DNA of 64,000 bases from Pomphorhynchus laevis. Its lineage: Eukaryota; Acanthocephala; Palaeacanthocephala; Echinorhynchida; Pomphorhynchidae. The stretch covers positions 116,650-180,649 of the forward strand of contig WNNJ02002649.1 in the NCBI GenBank assembly GCA_012934845.2, given 5' to 3'. The first letter of the stretch is position 1; every line of letters begins with the position of its first letter. The translations under genes and the position numbers were made by a program. The notes under the pieces were generated by a model that made no database searches, had not been told where the DNA came from, and saw nothing but the letters and a program-made list of their open reading frames with translations. This document shows, piece after piece, positions 25,301 to 38,600 of this stretch.

Positions 25301-28300
25301 TATTATTATATTGAATACGTAGACTCAGTTAACTGATTTGATTCTATTAATTATTTTATCTGTTCTTAAAATTGTAAAACAAGTGTCTCTTTATCTATAA
25401 TTGAATAAGATATAGATTAAAATTATACTTTAAAATTATACTGTAAAATATGATATCCCCATCATTGAAATAAAATTAAGATTTTTCGAATAACCCTTCC
25501 TCGTATTAGTAAGTATAATGCATTAACAACACCAAAACCCAATTGGCATACGTAACTTAAATAATAAAATTTAAAATTTGGCAATACCTTGACGAAATAA
25601 AATGTTTCCTTTTATTTTTTGTACTTTGATAACTGAAAACAACTTTTCTCTTCAGAAAAGTTGTATTAAATAATATTTTGATTTGCAAAATACTTTAATT
25701 TGCAAAATACTTTTCTGAAGAGAAAAGTTGTTTACTATGAAAAAAGTTATACTATGCGGTTGATTCTATCTAACTAATAACAAATAAAGATTTTAACAAA
25801 TTTAATGACAACAATAATTTGTAAATAATTATAAATTAAATATTAATTTCACCCTTTCTTGAATTAATTATAAATTATCGCGAATTTATTTCAGTTTAAA
25901 TAAATAGTGGTTAATTATGTTTCGTACTTATGTTCGAATATGTAAGTGCTTTATATAATTGAAATATATTCGAGAAATTGTAGTGAAATTTGTAGTGGAA
26001 GTTAATTCGCGTATGAACTCGAGTGTTTATTGAACGTGGTAACATCTAAGAACATTCGATTGGTTATATCTCAAGCTTTATGTCCTTAGATAGATATTAC
26101 AAAAATTTAAATGTTTGTCATACCAATAATCTTAACTTGATAAGTATTATTTCGTTTTGATTTAGACTTTGGTATTGATGGTAGTTTTTTTGAAATTGAA
26201 TTTTGAAATTTCTGTAATTCTGATGCTGATTGAGATTTAATTTGAAAGTTCAAACTACCATCTGGACACTGTGTCCCGTATGTTTCCAATCTTCTCACAG
26301 TTAATTTAGCCATTGGTGGAATTACACCATCTAAAATAATATATTAAAAAATAATGATATAACCATAAGCTTTTAACACATTTTAGTAATTTTATATGAG
26401 TAATAGAGTAATTAGATAGTATTTTGAATGTATAAGCACTATTACATTAAATAATTATTGGAGCTGGATCAAAGGAAGAAGAAATTATTTTTGATATTTA
26501 GCTAATGTCTGTTAGCATCTTTAGAAAATTACAATAATTTTCTCTTTTCTTTGATCCAACCCCAATAATTATTTATCAATAATGTATCAGTATCAACTAT
26601 TTAAAACTATTACATTACTTAATAAAAAGTAAAACTCATATATAGATAAATTATATATTTAATATTAGCTTGAATTAAATTTCAAATGTCAACTACCTAA
26701 TAACGATATATTCATTGTGTAAGCATCAAGTAACGTTTTGAAATGTTGCCACATTGCATCAAAATAATGTCATATTACCATTCATTAATGTTATCGATTG
26801 CGTATTTGTTAACATAAACAAATAATTGTTTATCAATAAATAAATGCACATTGTTTCGGTAGCATAAAGTTGTAATGTTGATTATTTTAACATTTTATTA
26901 GAAGATATAAATCTTGACAGTCGTACGAATTGCATTTAGTTTATTCGTACGACTGTCAATGTTCGATTAATGAATGTTTTAAGTTTAAATGTATGAACTA
27001 AAATAAAGTTGAGACCTAAAGTTGCAACTTTAGACCTAAACATAAAACAATTGTTAATCGAAAATTGATGGCGAAAAATATTTTGCAAATCAAAATATTT
27101 TGCAAATCAAAATATTTTGCAAATCAAAATATTTTGCAAATCAAAATATTTTGCAAATTAAAGTATTTTGCAAATCAAAATATTTTGCAAATTAAAGTAT
27201 TTTGCAAATCAAAATATTTTGCAAATTAAAGTATTTTGCAAATCAAAATATTATTTTAGAAAAAGAAACTTAAAATGGTGGTGAAATTTTAAATGATTTA
27301 AATGTTTTTAAATAATTGATAATAATCCATTATTGATAAATCATTATTAGAACTGGATCAAAGAAAAGAAGATTTTTTTTGATATTTCACTAACTTCTGT
27401 TAGCATCTTCAGAAAATTACAATTTTGTAATTTTTTAAAAATGCTAACAAAGGTTAGCGAAATATCAAAAAGATTTGCTCTTTTCTTTGATCCAGTTCTA
27501 ATAATGATTTAAATGTTTACTAATTGTAAACAGTACTGAGCAACGCTTTATTCGAGAATCCATCAAAACTACATATATTAACTCCAAAGTTATGTTAGTT
27601 TTGTAAAATACTATGAAATACGAAATTATTAAAACCTTTAGTTTATTGCTTTAACAAGAACTATTAAGATTTCTTTTGTGAATTTTACAGTCAAATTTTA
27701 TCGAAGCATTTTTACGAAAGCGAATCAAACATACTCGACTTGGCATAATCGGTATTCATCAACTCGCCGCGGCGAGTTGATGTGCATCCTAATTGATAAA
27801 TATAAATGAATTTCATAATTAATATATTTATGTTAATTACAAAGTTATACCTGCATTGAACAACGGATAACTTGAATGTTTTGATTTCGAAATCTGGACA
27901 ATCGGTAATTGCGGTATCTCTGGTTTTTTGTTGCTCTTTGAAATGTATAAAAAAATTGGCAAATTATATTTATATGCTAACATAATTTTGCTAATATATT
28001 GTAATAAATTATAATATCAAGTAGTTTACCTTTTGGTCAAATATAATCATGCATTGGTTTTTTCTCCAATAATCAAAAAATCAACATCATTTATCAATTA
28101 TCGCCAATGCAATTAGTTACTTCAGACAAAACAATATGATTTTTTTAAATCTTACCATGTATGTTGTTCCTGTATCAACTCCGGCGTCGTAAGGACGCAA
28201 TTCAATTGTCTCATACTCCTTCCATGTGCAATTGGAATTACAAAAGCTCAATGAATCTATACCTTAAAAACACTTTTTACAATATCTCTTTGCATAAATT

Positions 28301-31300
28301 GACATGTCAACAATTAAAATACTGTACATATATTAGTATCAAATAAACATGGTCATCATTACAAGTGTGATGAATTAATACCTTGCATGACTTAAATATA
28401 TATTTTAGCCGCTGGTCTGGGAGTCGAGTCACAAAGGCATATAATCTAAAGGCGAATCCAGTTGTCTTGATTCAGATTGGATGAGTGCGACTAATCTCCG
28501 GACCTTCCAAATGAAGGTTATTCATTTTAGAATTTATTTTCACTTGGATGTGCTTCAAAATCTTCGAAATCTTCAGTATGCATCCCAACCATCCCAACCG
28601 ATCACATTCAGCATATACAAATGTCATAAGCATATATATTCTGATTTCGTAACTTTAGGAATAATAAGGTAATTACAGTAAAATTCATTGCAACTTTTTG
28701 AGTTGTAATGAATTAATGAAGGTTCCAATGTTACAACTAAATTCAAAATTAAATATTTAGTATATGTTATTAGCCATTTTAATAGTAAATTTAATTATTA
28801 AATAGACACATATATCAATGATATTTTTAAATTTCCGATTACTGATTATATATACCTAGACTCACAACATGCAGGCTTAAGCCTGACATATTGGTATTGT
28901 TTTGTCTGCTACTTCCATGCAATGATACATCCGGACTCAATACAAGGTTGTGTACAGCTGTAGTTTCATTTTAAACACTTTTTGCACTTTCATATTCAAA
29001 TCTGAGTTCTTTCGATTGATGGGGCTACGCTTTTCCGACTAGGCTAAACATTCAGTATATCTAGAATTATCTCAAACATATGGAAAGATTTGTTATTCGC
29101 AATCTCAAGCAATTCCGTATCAAACAAAACTCTTAAGATTACATAGAAAGAATTGATCTACTCAATCTCGGTTTCTTACAGTCAAGCATCTGAAAGTTTG
29201 ATCCTCTCGTTGTTAATAATGGTCTGCATTGCAAATTGTAGGATTTAAGAGCTAACGCCACCCACAATTTCAGCTAAATTGTCGGAAATGCATTTTCACA
29301 ATGTCACAGAGGCAGCCGAAACGGCGTGTAATAGTTCATCTTACTGACGATGGCTGCCGGCTATCACATGACCGTTTAGTTGTGACGAAAGTTTGCAGGC
29401 TAAAGAATATGCTCGATTCAAAAACTTACTCAAACATATGGAAAGAATTGTTATTCGCAATCTCGAGCATTTCCGTATCAAATAAAACCTTAAGATTATA
29501 TGTATATATATTAAAATCAATTTATTAGATTATTTATATATATTTGTATATATATTTATATATTTATGTATATACTTAGTGAGTCAAGGTGTATGTAGTT
29601 TGAAGTAATAAATGAATAATATTGTAGCAAGAAACTAGCTACGATAACATTCTTGATCACTTGTAATTACATACACATTGACCCAAACATTGCAGATTTT
29701 AGCCTGATATATTAGTATTGTTTCGGTCGCTACTGCCGTGCAATCGTACACCCGGACTAATCATTAGGCTGTACCGCTGTAGTTTCGTTTTGAACACTAT
29801 TTGTACTTTCAGATTTGAGCCTGGATTTTTTCGATTGGTGGGTATATGCCTTACCGACTGGGCTAACTATCAAACTGTGCTAACCATCCAGCTACGCTAA
29901 CCATCCAGCTGTGCTAACCATCCAGCTAGGCCAACCATTCAGCTGGGCTAACCATCCAGTACTGTTAGAAATTCTTCAGTATATGAAACCTTCAATATAA
30001 CGAATTTCCGAAGCCGCATTTTTAAAGATGCATTAAAAACATTTTCTTTTTATATTTATCACCGATGTGATCAGGAAATCATTGAATCGGTGCTGGTGAT
30101 CCGAACTCTAACAAACCAGTATACCAGCTGCTAACAATGAATATTTTATTTGATTTTAATAATATTAAGCATACATTACATATTAAATTGCACATAAATC
30201 AAGTTCATGCATCTAACAGCACTTCTCATAACAATATACTTTAATTTGATTTTGTTATAAATATCATAAAAAAGTAATTCCAGTTACCATTTATTTTACC
30301 CAAAGACACATTTTAATGGATAAATCTCAATTTTAGAAATAATCGCGTTTTTCATTTTATAATTTGTTCCACTAGTCGGAACAAATAAAAAAACAAAGAT
30401 TCGATGCATTTAACTACTTTTTATAGATACATTAATTGAACGATAAGTTGTTTTTTACTCTTGTCAAACCTCGCCAACAAAAGGCAGTTATTATAAATTT
30501 GATTATATCTATCAACTCGACTTGTAGGTTAAAAGCATTATTTCATGTTCATGCTCTAAACGGTAAGCATTTATGAAAACAAAGATCTTCTTAACTAATA
30601 AGCTTTATAAGAAATAAAATCATTGCTCCGCGATTACATGAATTAGTGCAATTAAAGATACCTGAAAACCAATCTGGGCTAGGGCCAAACATGCTTGCAA
30701 GAGATAGCAAATAATGCTTTGGTGATGTTGTAACATTAGACTTTGTTGGTACATTGAGTTTAGCTGACCATCGTCCATCCATAACGACAATTTCTCTTAT
30801 TTCATCACTTGATTGCATCTTTAAAAAAAATGATATAAGAGCTTTCATTAATAAAGAGTTTTTCTTAATAAGGTTTTATTTATAAAAACTTTTGTTTCTT
30901 AAATAAACTTGAGCATTTATGAGGTTATGAAACAAATGATTTACTTTTCACGCCAATTTCTATTCTGATTAAAGAATTCGGTAAGATTCAAACAGCATAA
31001 ACTGGATCTGTGATGTTTGAGTCTTCACGATTCCTTCAACCAGAATTTAAAGTTATGTAAATTGCAGTCTTCTAGATTTTCAAAATTGCATCGTTTAAAC
31101 AAGTAAATTAATCGTTTTGGTAATAAATTTCAATCTTAAATTGAATTAGTTTTTTATTAGCCATAATAATTTTTATTATCATCGGGCATAAAGCAAATCG
31201 GGCAATTTAAATTATATATCGTAAAAATTAGCCAGTTTATAATTTCAAATATTTTGATTCGTTTTCAAATTTAATTATAAAATTATATCTAGATAACAAT

Positions 31301-32520
31301 GCTTTATATTTTTAATAAAGATAATATCTTTATAAAAATGTCTACAAATAATAACATGTATTCTTAAATGTACCATTTATAACATCTTCATAAAGTTTAT
31401 ATCTTTTAATGAAGATAATAATTGAAAATCGATAAATCGTTATCCATTTACTTATTTGTTGCGAAAGTTTACTAGCAAAAGAAAGAAGAAAGTGGACTAA
31501 TACAAACATTATTTTTCTAATCACATATGGAAATTTTAATACTATCATCATTGATATTGTCATCATTGATATTATAATATTATCAATCACAAATTGAAAT
31601 TTGATATTTCTTCTAAAATTGTAGGTAAAATTCGTGGTGTACCAAAACGTCTTTTCAGAAACCACTTTTTTAAACGTTATAAATTTGATATTTTACAAAT
31701 TTGTCATTTTACAAAAACTATTAAATCACTTTTTACATATAGATTTAAAATATTAAAATGAAATATATAAGTATAAACATAAATACTTAAATATAAAATT
31801 AGTAATAATGATAAGCACATTATTTCAAAACAAGTATATATAATATTGTATATTATATATATTATATATAATTAACTTCATCGTTTTTATAGCTTAATTT
31901 AATGATTGTATCTAGAAATTTAGACATGAGTGAATTCAAAGTCGTCTTTTTAAAATCGATTAGTATGTAGAACGGTTTGAAAGGTAAATTTATATATCGA
32001 AGTTTCAGATTGACGGTAGAAAATAATTTATTATATAAAGCACCCTACATGCCATCTAAAAATAGTAAAACAGTAAAATAGATAGCCTTTGTTCTATAAA
32101 AGGGTATGGGTAATGTAAAGACGACTTTGAATTCACTCATGTCTAAATTTCTAGATACAATCATTAGATTAAGCTATAAAAACGATGAAATTAGTTATAT
32201 ATAATATATATTATAAACAATATTATATAAAATATATATTATATACAATATTATATATTATATATTATATACAATATTATATATACTTATTTTAAAATAA
32301 TGTGCTTGTCAATGGATGATCTTGTGAACAACCGGTTCAATATCACAGATATATATAGTGTTGATTGTTTAGTTAAAACTAGCACAATTTAAGCAAAAAA
32401 CAGTGTATATTATTTAAATTTCCATAGCTTTCGGGCACAGCCCTTCTTTAGTGGAAGTTCCACGCAATATTGTGTGTTTAAGCTTTTAAAATTTTTGTTC
32501 AGAACAAAAATTATAACAAT

Positions 32521-32605
<85 letters not shown>

Positions 32606-35600
32606 TAGATTATTTATTCAAATCAGCTCCGGGATCCTTTGACGGATACTTGTATATATTAATACTCGGATTTTAAGTCAAACCGGAAACACAAAGATAT
32701 CGTTTTATTCAAGCTTTCGACCAACTAGTGGCCTTCTTCAGGAAAATAATATTGTATGTTTATTAGAAACCAAAATTTTTTAGAAACCAAAATTATATAT
32801 ATATATATATATTTATTTATTTATTTATTTATTTATTCTTCGGTTTGAAAAGTTTACATTACCAACAGCTACCCAGAGAAATGACTAGATATTTTGCATA
32901 AGGGGGTAAATTGTTTTGAGATTTATGACGTTTTAGAAAAGGGATGCTTTGAGAAAGTGACGTGTTTTAAACGTGGCGTTTTAGTGACGTTTTGAAAAAA
33001 AATAAAAAGTACCTGTTCAAAAAGTTCTTTTTCTACAATGGATGAAGAACCATACAATGCTAGATGACTGATTCCTTCGCTTGCCGTATGGCCGTTACGC
33101 CAGAGTGTAAAGTTTCTGCTGTGAACAGCTCCTGCAATATTACTCCAATGAACCAGAGAAACTAGAAAATTCTCTCTAATAAATTTTAATTTGTTGCATT
33201 ATAAAAAGTAATACCAGGTGGCCAACTCATTGGATGAGTTTGTTGAGACCATAATCCATCAAATGTAACTTCATAGGCTGCGTTACCGCACGCACAACAA
33301 TGCTTTGCTGCAGCTAAATATTTTATATTAAGAATAACGCATGTGATTTAGAAATATGCACACTTTGAATAGAATCAGTATCATATGAATAATTTTAAAA
33401 GCTTCAAATTGTAAGAGACATGATTACTAAATGCTTTTAATATGATTCGAATCAAATTGTACATAATTTTTATCATTTTCCTTATTTTATTTTTCGCAAT
33501 TTTTACGCACTACATTTTTCTGATTACAGTCAAGCGTGCATTTATTTTTATTATTTATATTCAAACTTATACAACTTAAATCAGAAATAAATTTGCTCTT
33601 TACGATTATTTCGTTATTGTTCAATATTAGCATTTAACTTTACCTTTTTGGCATTGACAAGTCCAAACGCGTATTGATGCTTTTTCATATAAAACAGACA
33701 AACTTCAAGTGCGTTTTTAAACATGTTGTGCAGAGCAAAGATGTTCTTCAAAAGGCTATATTCTGCTTGGAGTATCAATATGGGTTATTATCATGACAAT
33801 ACTTGTTCATCTGGAATTTGTTTATATATATTAATATTATTATACGGATTCTGCTACGATGAAAAACTTGAGCCCGTTATCCAGTGTTCCGTAAATAGAA
33901 ATAAATGTTGTGTAACTTATATGTTGATTTTAGCATATTGCATGCGTTTATACATTTTATAATTAGTCGAAGTTTAAACTTATAAAGGCATACATAAATT
34001 CAATAGACATGCTGAATGCTGAACTTTTATTGAATATCAAAAACAATTGTTGTAATTCCCACTTATATGCTTTATTAGTGCAATAAGATATATTAATTAT
34101 TATTTAAATATTAAATATTTATAAATTATTATTGTGTCCTATAAGATATAAACAAGGTTCATAATAAATTCACAAATGAATTATAGGAAAAATGATATCG
34201 TGTTAATACATAAAACTTCATTGTTCAATATGTTTAGTACTATTTTTAGTACCAGAACATGCCAGTGTGGTGAGGCAAACTCTATCTCCCATGCATTCTC
34301 GTGTCCAGTTGGCGGATTGCCCTCAATGAGACACGACGTAATTCGGGATTTCCTCGCAGAAAAGTTAACAGAGGTGTGTCACAACGTCCAAATTGAGCCT
34401 AATCTGAGTACCATCAGTGAAAGTGTGAAATTTCGCAATCGCACTACTACAACGGATCCTGAAGCAAGATTAGATATATCATGTTCAGGCCTTTTTGGAG
34501 ACAGAACGGAGCGTACTCTCATAGATATCTGCGTTTTTAATGCTCACGCTCCATCTAACTCCTCCAAGAGTCTCGATTCATGCTTTCATTTTCACGAATC
34601 AAGAAAAAGAGGTAAATACCTAGAGCGCGTTACGGATATCGAACGAGCTTCATTCATTCCCGCCGTCTTCTCAAGCCATAGTGAAGCTGGTAAGGAGTCC
34701 AGTATTTTTTAAAGCGGTTGGCCGGTTTCATCTCTCAGAAACATTATACATCATACTCTGACGAAATACTAAGGTTGAGAGGACATATTGGTATTGTTTT
34801 AGCCAAAATGTCCTCGCGCTGTATCCGAGGTGCGCGATCAGCAATTCACCGACCGTGTAATAGCGCCCTTTTTGCAAAACCAACTTAACTATCTTGACAA
34901 TTTCAACATTGCTATCTATTTAATTTCAATACACAGGACCCATTTGCGAGTAGCCAATTTATTTGTAACTGTTATTATTAATAAAAAGAAACTATTTCAA
35001 AGCTAATAATAATTTCGGTAAAACAAGTTCAATATATACTTGCTCACCATCTGATTTGCAAATTTTCGTTGTTAATGAACCGTCTGACGCAAATTTTGTG
35101 GATTGATCAATGTATACCACGGCACTAAAAATTTTAAAGTATCAATAATATATAATTATAATATAATAATATATAATATATAATAATATATAATAAATAA
35201 TATACAATAAATAATATATAATATCAATAATTTTAACGGATAATACTTACACATCGGATTATTTATATCCTTATTGTTTCTTTGTTTTATTAAACAGATC
35301 TATTGTATTTTGTTATGTTCATTGATATTAAATAACATAAGGAATATATTATAGTTGACTAAAGATAATTACATCCGTAATGCGCTTTACAAAAACAATT
35401 ATTTTTAAACAATTTAAGCATCTAAATAAACTAATATTTATTTTATATATTCAGCATAATTATTTCCTTTAAAATTTACTTTTGATGTTAATTAAAACGA
35501 TTATTAATGATAAGGAATGATTGCATTTAGACATGGGTGTAAAGGTCAATTTCGAAAACACAAAAGTGGTTGGTCTAGACTGTAGACACAAAATATCTTT

Positions 35601-38600
35601 ATGTGCAATAAATAACGTTGTTATACCGAAGAAAACATAAACGTTCTTGAGTATTTGATGTAATTAACGACTAAAAATTACGATAAAACAATGCAAGCTT
35701 GTTTTTGTATTTTAATAATTTTATAAAAAATATTAATTAATAATATGCCGAAAATAAACATTTAATAATATTTAATAATATGCAAGCTTTCGACAAAGTA
35801 CTTTGTTACAAAGTACTTGTGGCAAAGTACTTGTGTAACATATAGTACTCTTCAAATAGACACATTAATTTAATACAATTTAATTTAATATTTTTATTAT
35901 TACATGCATTACTGTATTAATTAAATCAGCTAACTGAGTCTACGTATTGTTATATAATTATAAAATAAACAAAAGATAATAATGCTAAATCAAAATTTAA
36001 TAATTTAATAATAAAATTAATAATTGTTTTTAGATTTTCTATAATTTAAATCAAGTTAAAAAATAAAAAATAAAATTTAAAATAAACGTCATTTTTATGA
36101 ATTGACTAATAAATAACAGACGTTGTATCAGAATAAGAATTAGAGGTCATCAGGAAGAACTGCTATGCTATCAGGTTTCGGCCCCTAACTCCTCTACCCA
36201 ACATAGCAGCGGGGCCAAATACATGCTAATGATGTATTTCCTCTGAAATAACTATCTAGTATCTTATTCTAATAAATAAGATAAATAAAAGGGGTATTTT
36301 ATCATAATAAAAGCAAGCGTTTCAGTAAATTTTTGCCGTAGCTGCAAAGCACCATAGAATGATATTTATCTAATGGAAACTGTTTCATCATAATTTTGGC
36401 TTGCCGGTTAGAAACTAGTCAATAAATTTTGGGATCGATAAAATCGCTAAAAAATTTAAATTTAAACAGGAACTTTAATGAGTAGAGTGTAAATAAAATA
36501 CTTTGTGTTATATAGAGATACCTCTTCAGAAGAAATCTATTGTATTATGTTATGTTCATAGATACATATAAATATTCAGATATTCTGATTTAAACGGGAA
36601 TAGTGTATTAGGTTTAAAACCAATTTGAGAAATTATTAAGAATTTTGCAATTCAAAATAAATGCGAAAAAGAAGTGAGGTACTAATAAACATGTTCTATC
36701 ATATCGAATTTTAAGCATGCATCATTTGCAATAAAAACGTCATTAGTATTTTATACACAATTTTTTCAAATGTGGTGGTAACTCAATAAAATATTGAATC
36801 ATTCATTTGATATCAGGTTTCTTATGAAATATCAGGTCCCTCGTGAAATAAAGCATTGTTAATATAATCTGTGCATACATATTTGACAATGACCTTATCT
36901 TGACTTTGTATTGATCTCACGGTTACTCACTTATTATGTTGCAATATGTCAATATGGCGATTCAAATTCAACTTTAAGGTTGTTATAGATGAAAACTTAA
37001 AGATCACGTGCCGTGACTGTCAGATACTGCCGAGTCACATTATGCATATTTTTTATTTAATTAAATTTCGGGTATCTTGTTTTATCTAAACCCATATCTA
37101 CGTTATCCTTAAATTTATGTAACTAACCGAAAAATTACACAATCTGTTTCTATTTCCAAAGACGTTTTCCATTCAACTGCTAATGACGTTTGCTTTGTCC
37201 ACGATGTTGATGAAATCTTGTTAGAACATTGGTCGTGTAGCTGATAAGCATCTTGGATCTAAAATTTAGTGCAAGATGCAAAACAAGATAATAAACAGTG
37301 AAAGTTTATCACCATAAACTCTCCACATGGATTCCCATTTTCATCCAGGCTCCATAATGTCCAATATTGAAATGATTTTTCCACCGGGTTGTTACTTGTT
37401 AATGTCACTGTAGTTTTTGAAGAAGATAAAACATTTATGTGAAATATTGAGTCATACAATATTATTTAAACCTACCCTACGACTTGAAAAAACTAACTAT
37501 AAGAAATATATTGAACATGGATCTTAGTCAATTTGTTTAGTAATGATTACTACTGATATCGCAACAATCGTGAAAAATTCTGATACATTGGCAATTCACA
37601 AATGATTAATTTAACAAATTAATCTTTACATAAATCTTCATTGTTAACTTTTGTAGACATTTTCAGATAAAACAATTATTAAAATAAAATAATAAATAAA
37701 TGCAATATGTAATTAAAGACAGATTTTTTGCTCAAATGTAAGCAGTGCCTAACGGATAATTAGTGAAATTATCTCATAAATATGGATTATCCTTAATTTA
37801 TATATTTTTTGCATTTGGAGTTCACATAAAAATATTGATTGTTATTTTTCTAACTCAAAACTACATTTTCTGCATTTCTACATTAACATTATTCGATTTA
37901 AAAAATTTGAAACTGTTAACAATCCAAGAAGCTACAAAGATTATATTATTTAAAAAAGAACATTGCTATAATTTAGTAATTTAAATAGACTTTTTTGAAT
38001 AGATCGATATATAAAATAGAAACTGTTTCGAGAATTATTAGAGCTGGATCAAAGAAAGTAGGAAAATTTTTATTTAATATTTCGCTAACCTCTGTTAGCA
38101 TCTTCAGAAAATATGTAATATCCAGCTCCAATAATTCTTTATCAATAATGGATCATTATTAAAAAATATGTTTCGCATATAAAAATATAAACGGTTTTTA
38201 AAAAAGAACTGTTATTTTCCAGATTTCGGTCAATACTCTAAATTAGCTTGCTATAAATGCCACAGATCACCGAAGAGACAGAAACGAAGCAAGTATTTAT
38301 ACTGTATATTGTTTAGTCACAATTATGACTTCTCAGTTACCACTATTATCTAACATCAGGATGTGAATCGAACTTTTCATCTAAAGAATAGTGGGCAAGA
38401 ATGATAAGATACGAACGAATATTGCAGCATGCATGTCAAACTTAAATGATTATAAATTCGGAATAAGATATTTTTAGTATATCAGCGGGACATTCTAAGC
38501 GATTAAAATAAGCTTCTAAGTTTAGATATTTTGAAATTGTTGAGGAGTGAATTAACTGAAAAGGCAGTTATCAAAGATAACTGACATGGAGATATAAAAT

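Larger units (their letters stand above)
26331..27850. other. F-spondin intron 9, rich in small repeats
   Basis: Holds the HF foldback copies at 26451 and 27339, a 17-bp tandem repeat at 27073-27250, a 17-bp-arm hairpin at 26914-26960 and a 26-bp perfect GC-rich palindrome at 27757-27782. Confidence 0.6.
28257..30661. other. F-spondin intron 7, SINE cluster
   Basis: About 2.4 kb. Dominated by two copies of a second tRNA-derived SINE (28861-29052, 29683-29878), a module of the permuted-hammerhead SINE (29285-29380), a direct repeat (29068-29142 and 29433-29505) and a 17-bp tandem repeat (29879-29960). Confidence 0.6.
30819..33012. other. F-spondin intron 6
   Basis: About 2.2 kb. Holds a foldback at 31809-32311, hammerhead-like cores at 32425 and 32711, an (AT)n tract at 32530-32602 and a TTTA repeat near 32805-32837. 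The 107-codon open frame at 31342-31665 looks like chance in AT-rich sequence. Confidence 0.5.
35125..37127. other. F-spondin intron 3
   Basis: About 2 kb. Holds the tail-only Naiad insertion (35925-36285) and, at 35780-35835, short AAAGTACTT repeats ending in a TCGAAAGCTTG half-hammerhead on the minus strand. Otherwise AT-rich. Confidence 0.5.

Noticed and set aside
25640-25740. CTGAAGAG in the 25.7-kb inverted repeat as a hammerhead core
   Set aside because: The sequence after CTGAAGA is part of the hairpin arm and no GAAA box follows a stem II.
31342-31665. 107-codon minus-strand open frame in F-spondin intron 6
   Set aside because: Composition is AT-driven (Ile, Phe, Met, Lys), with no domain and no splice support.
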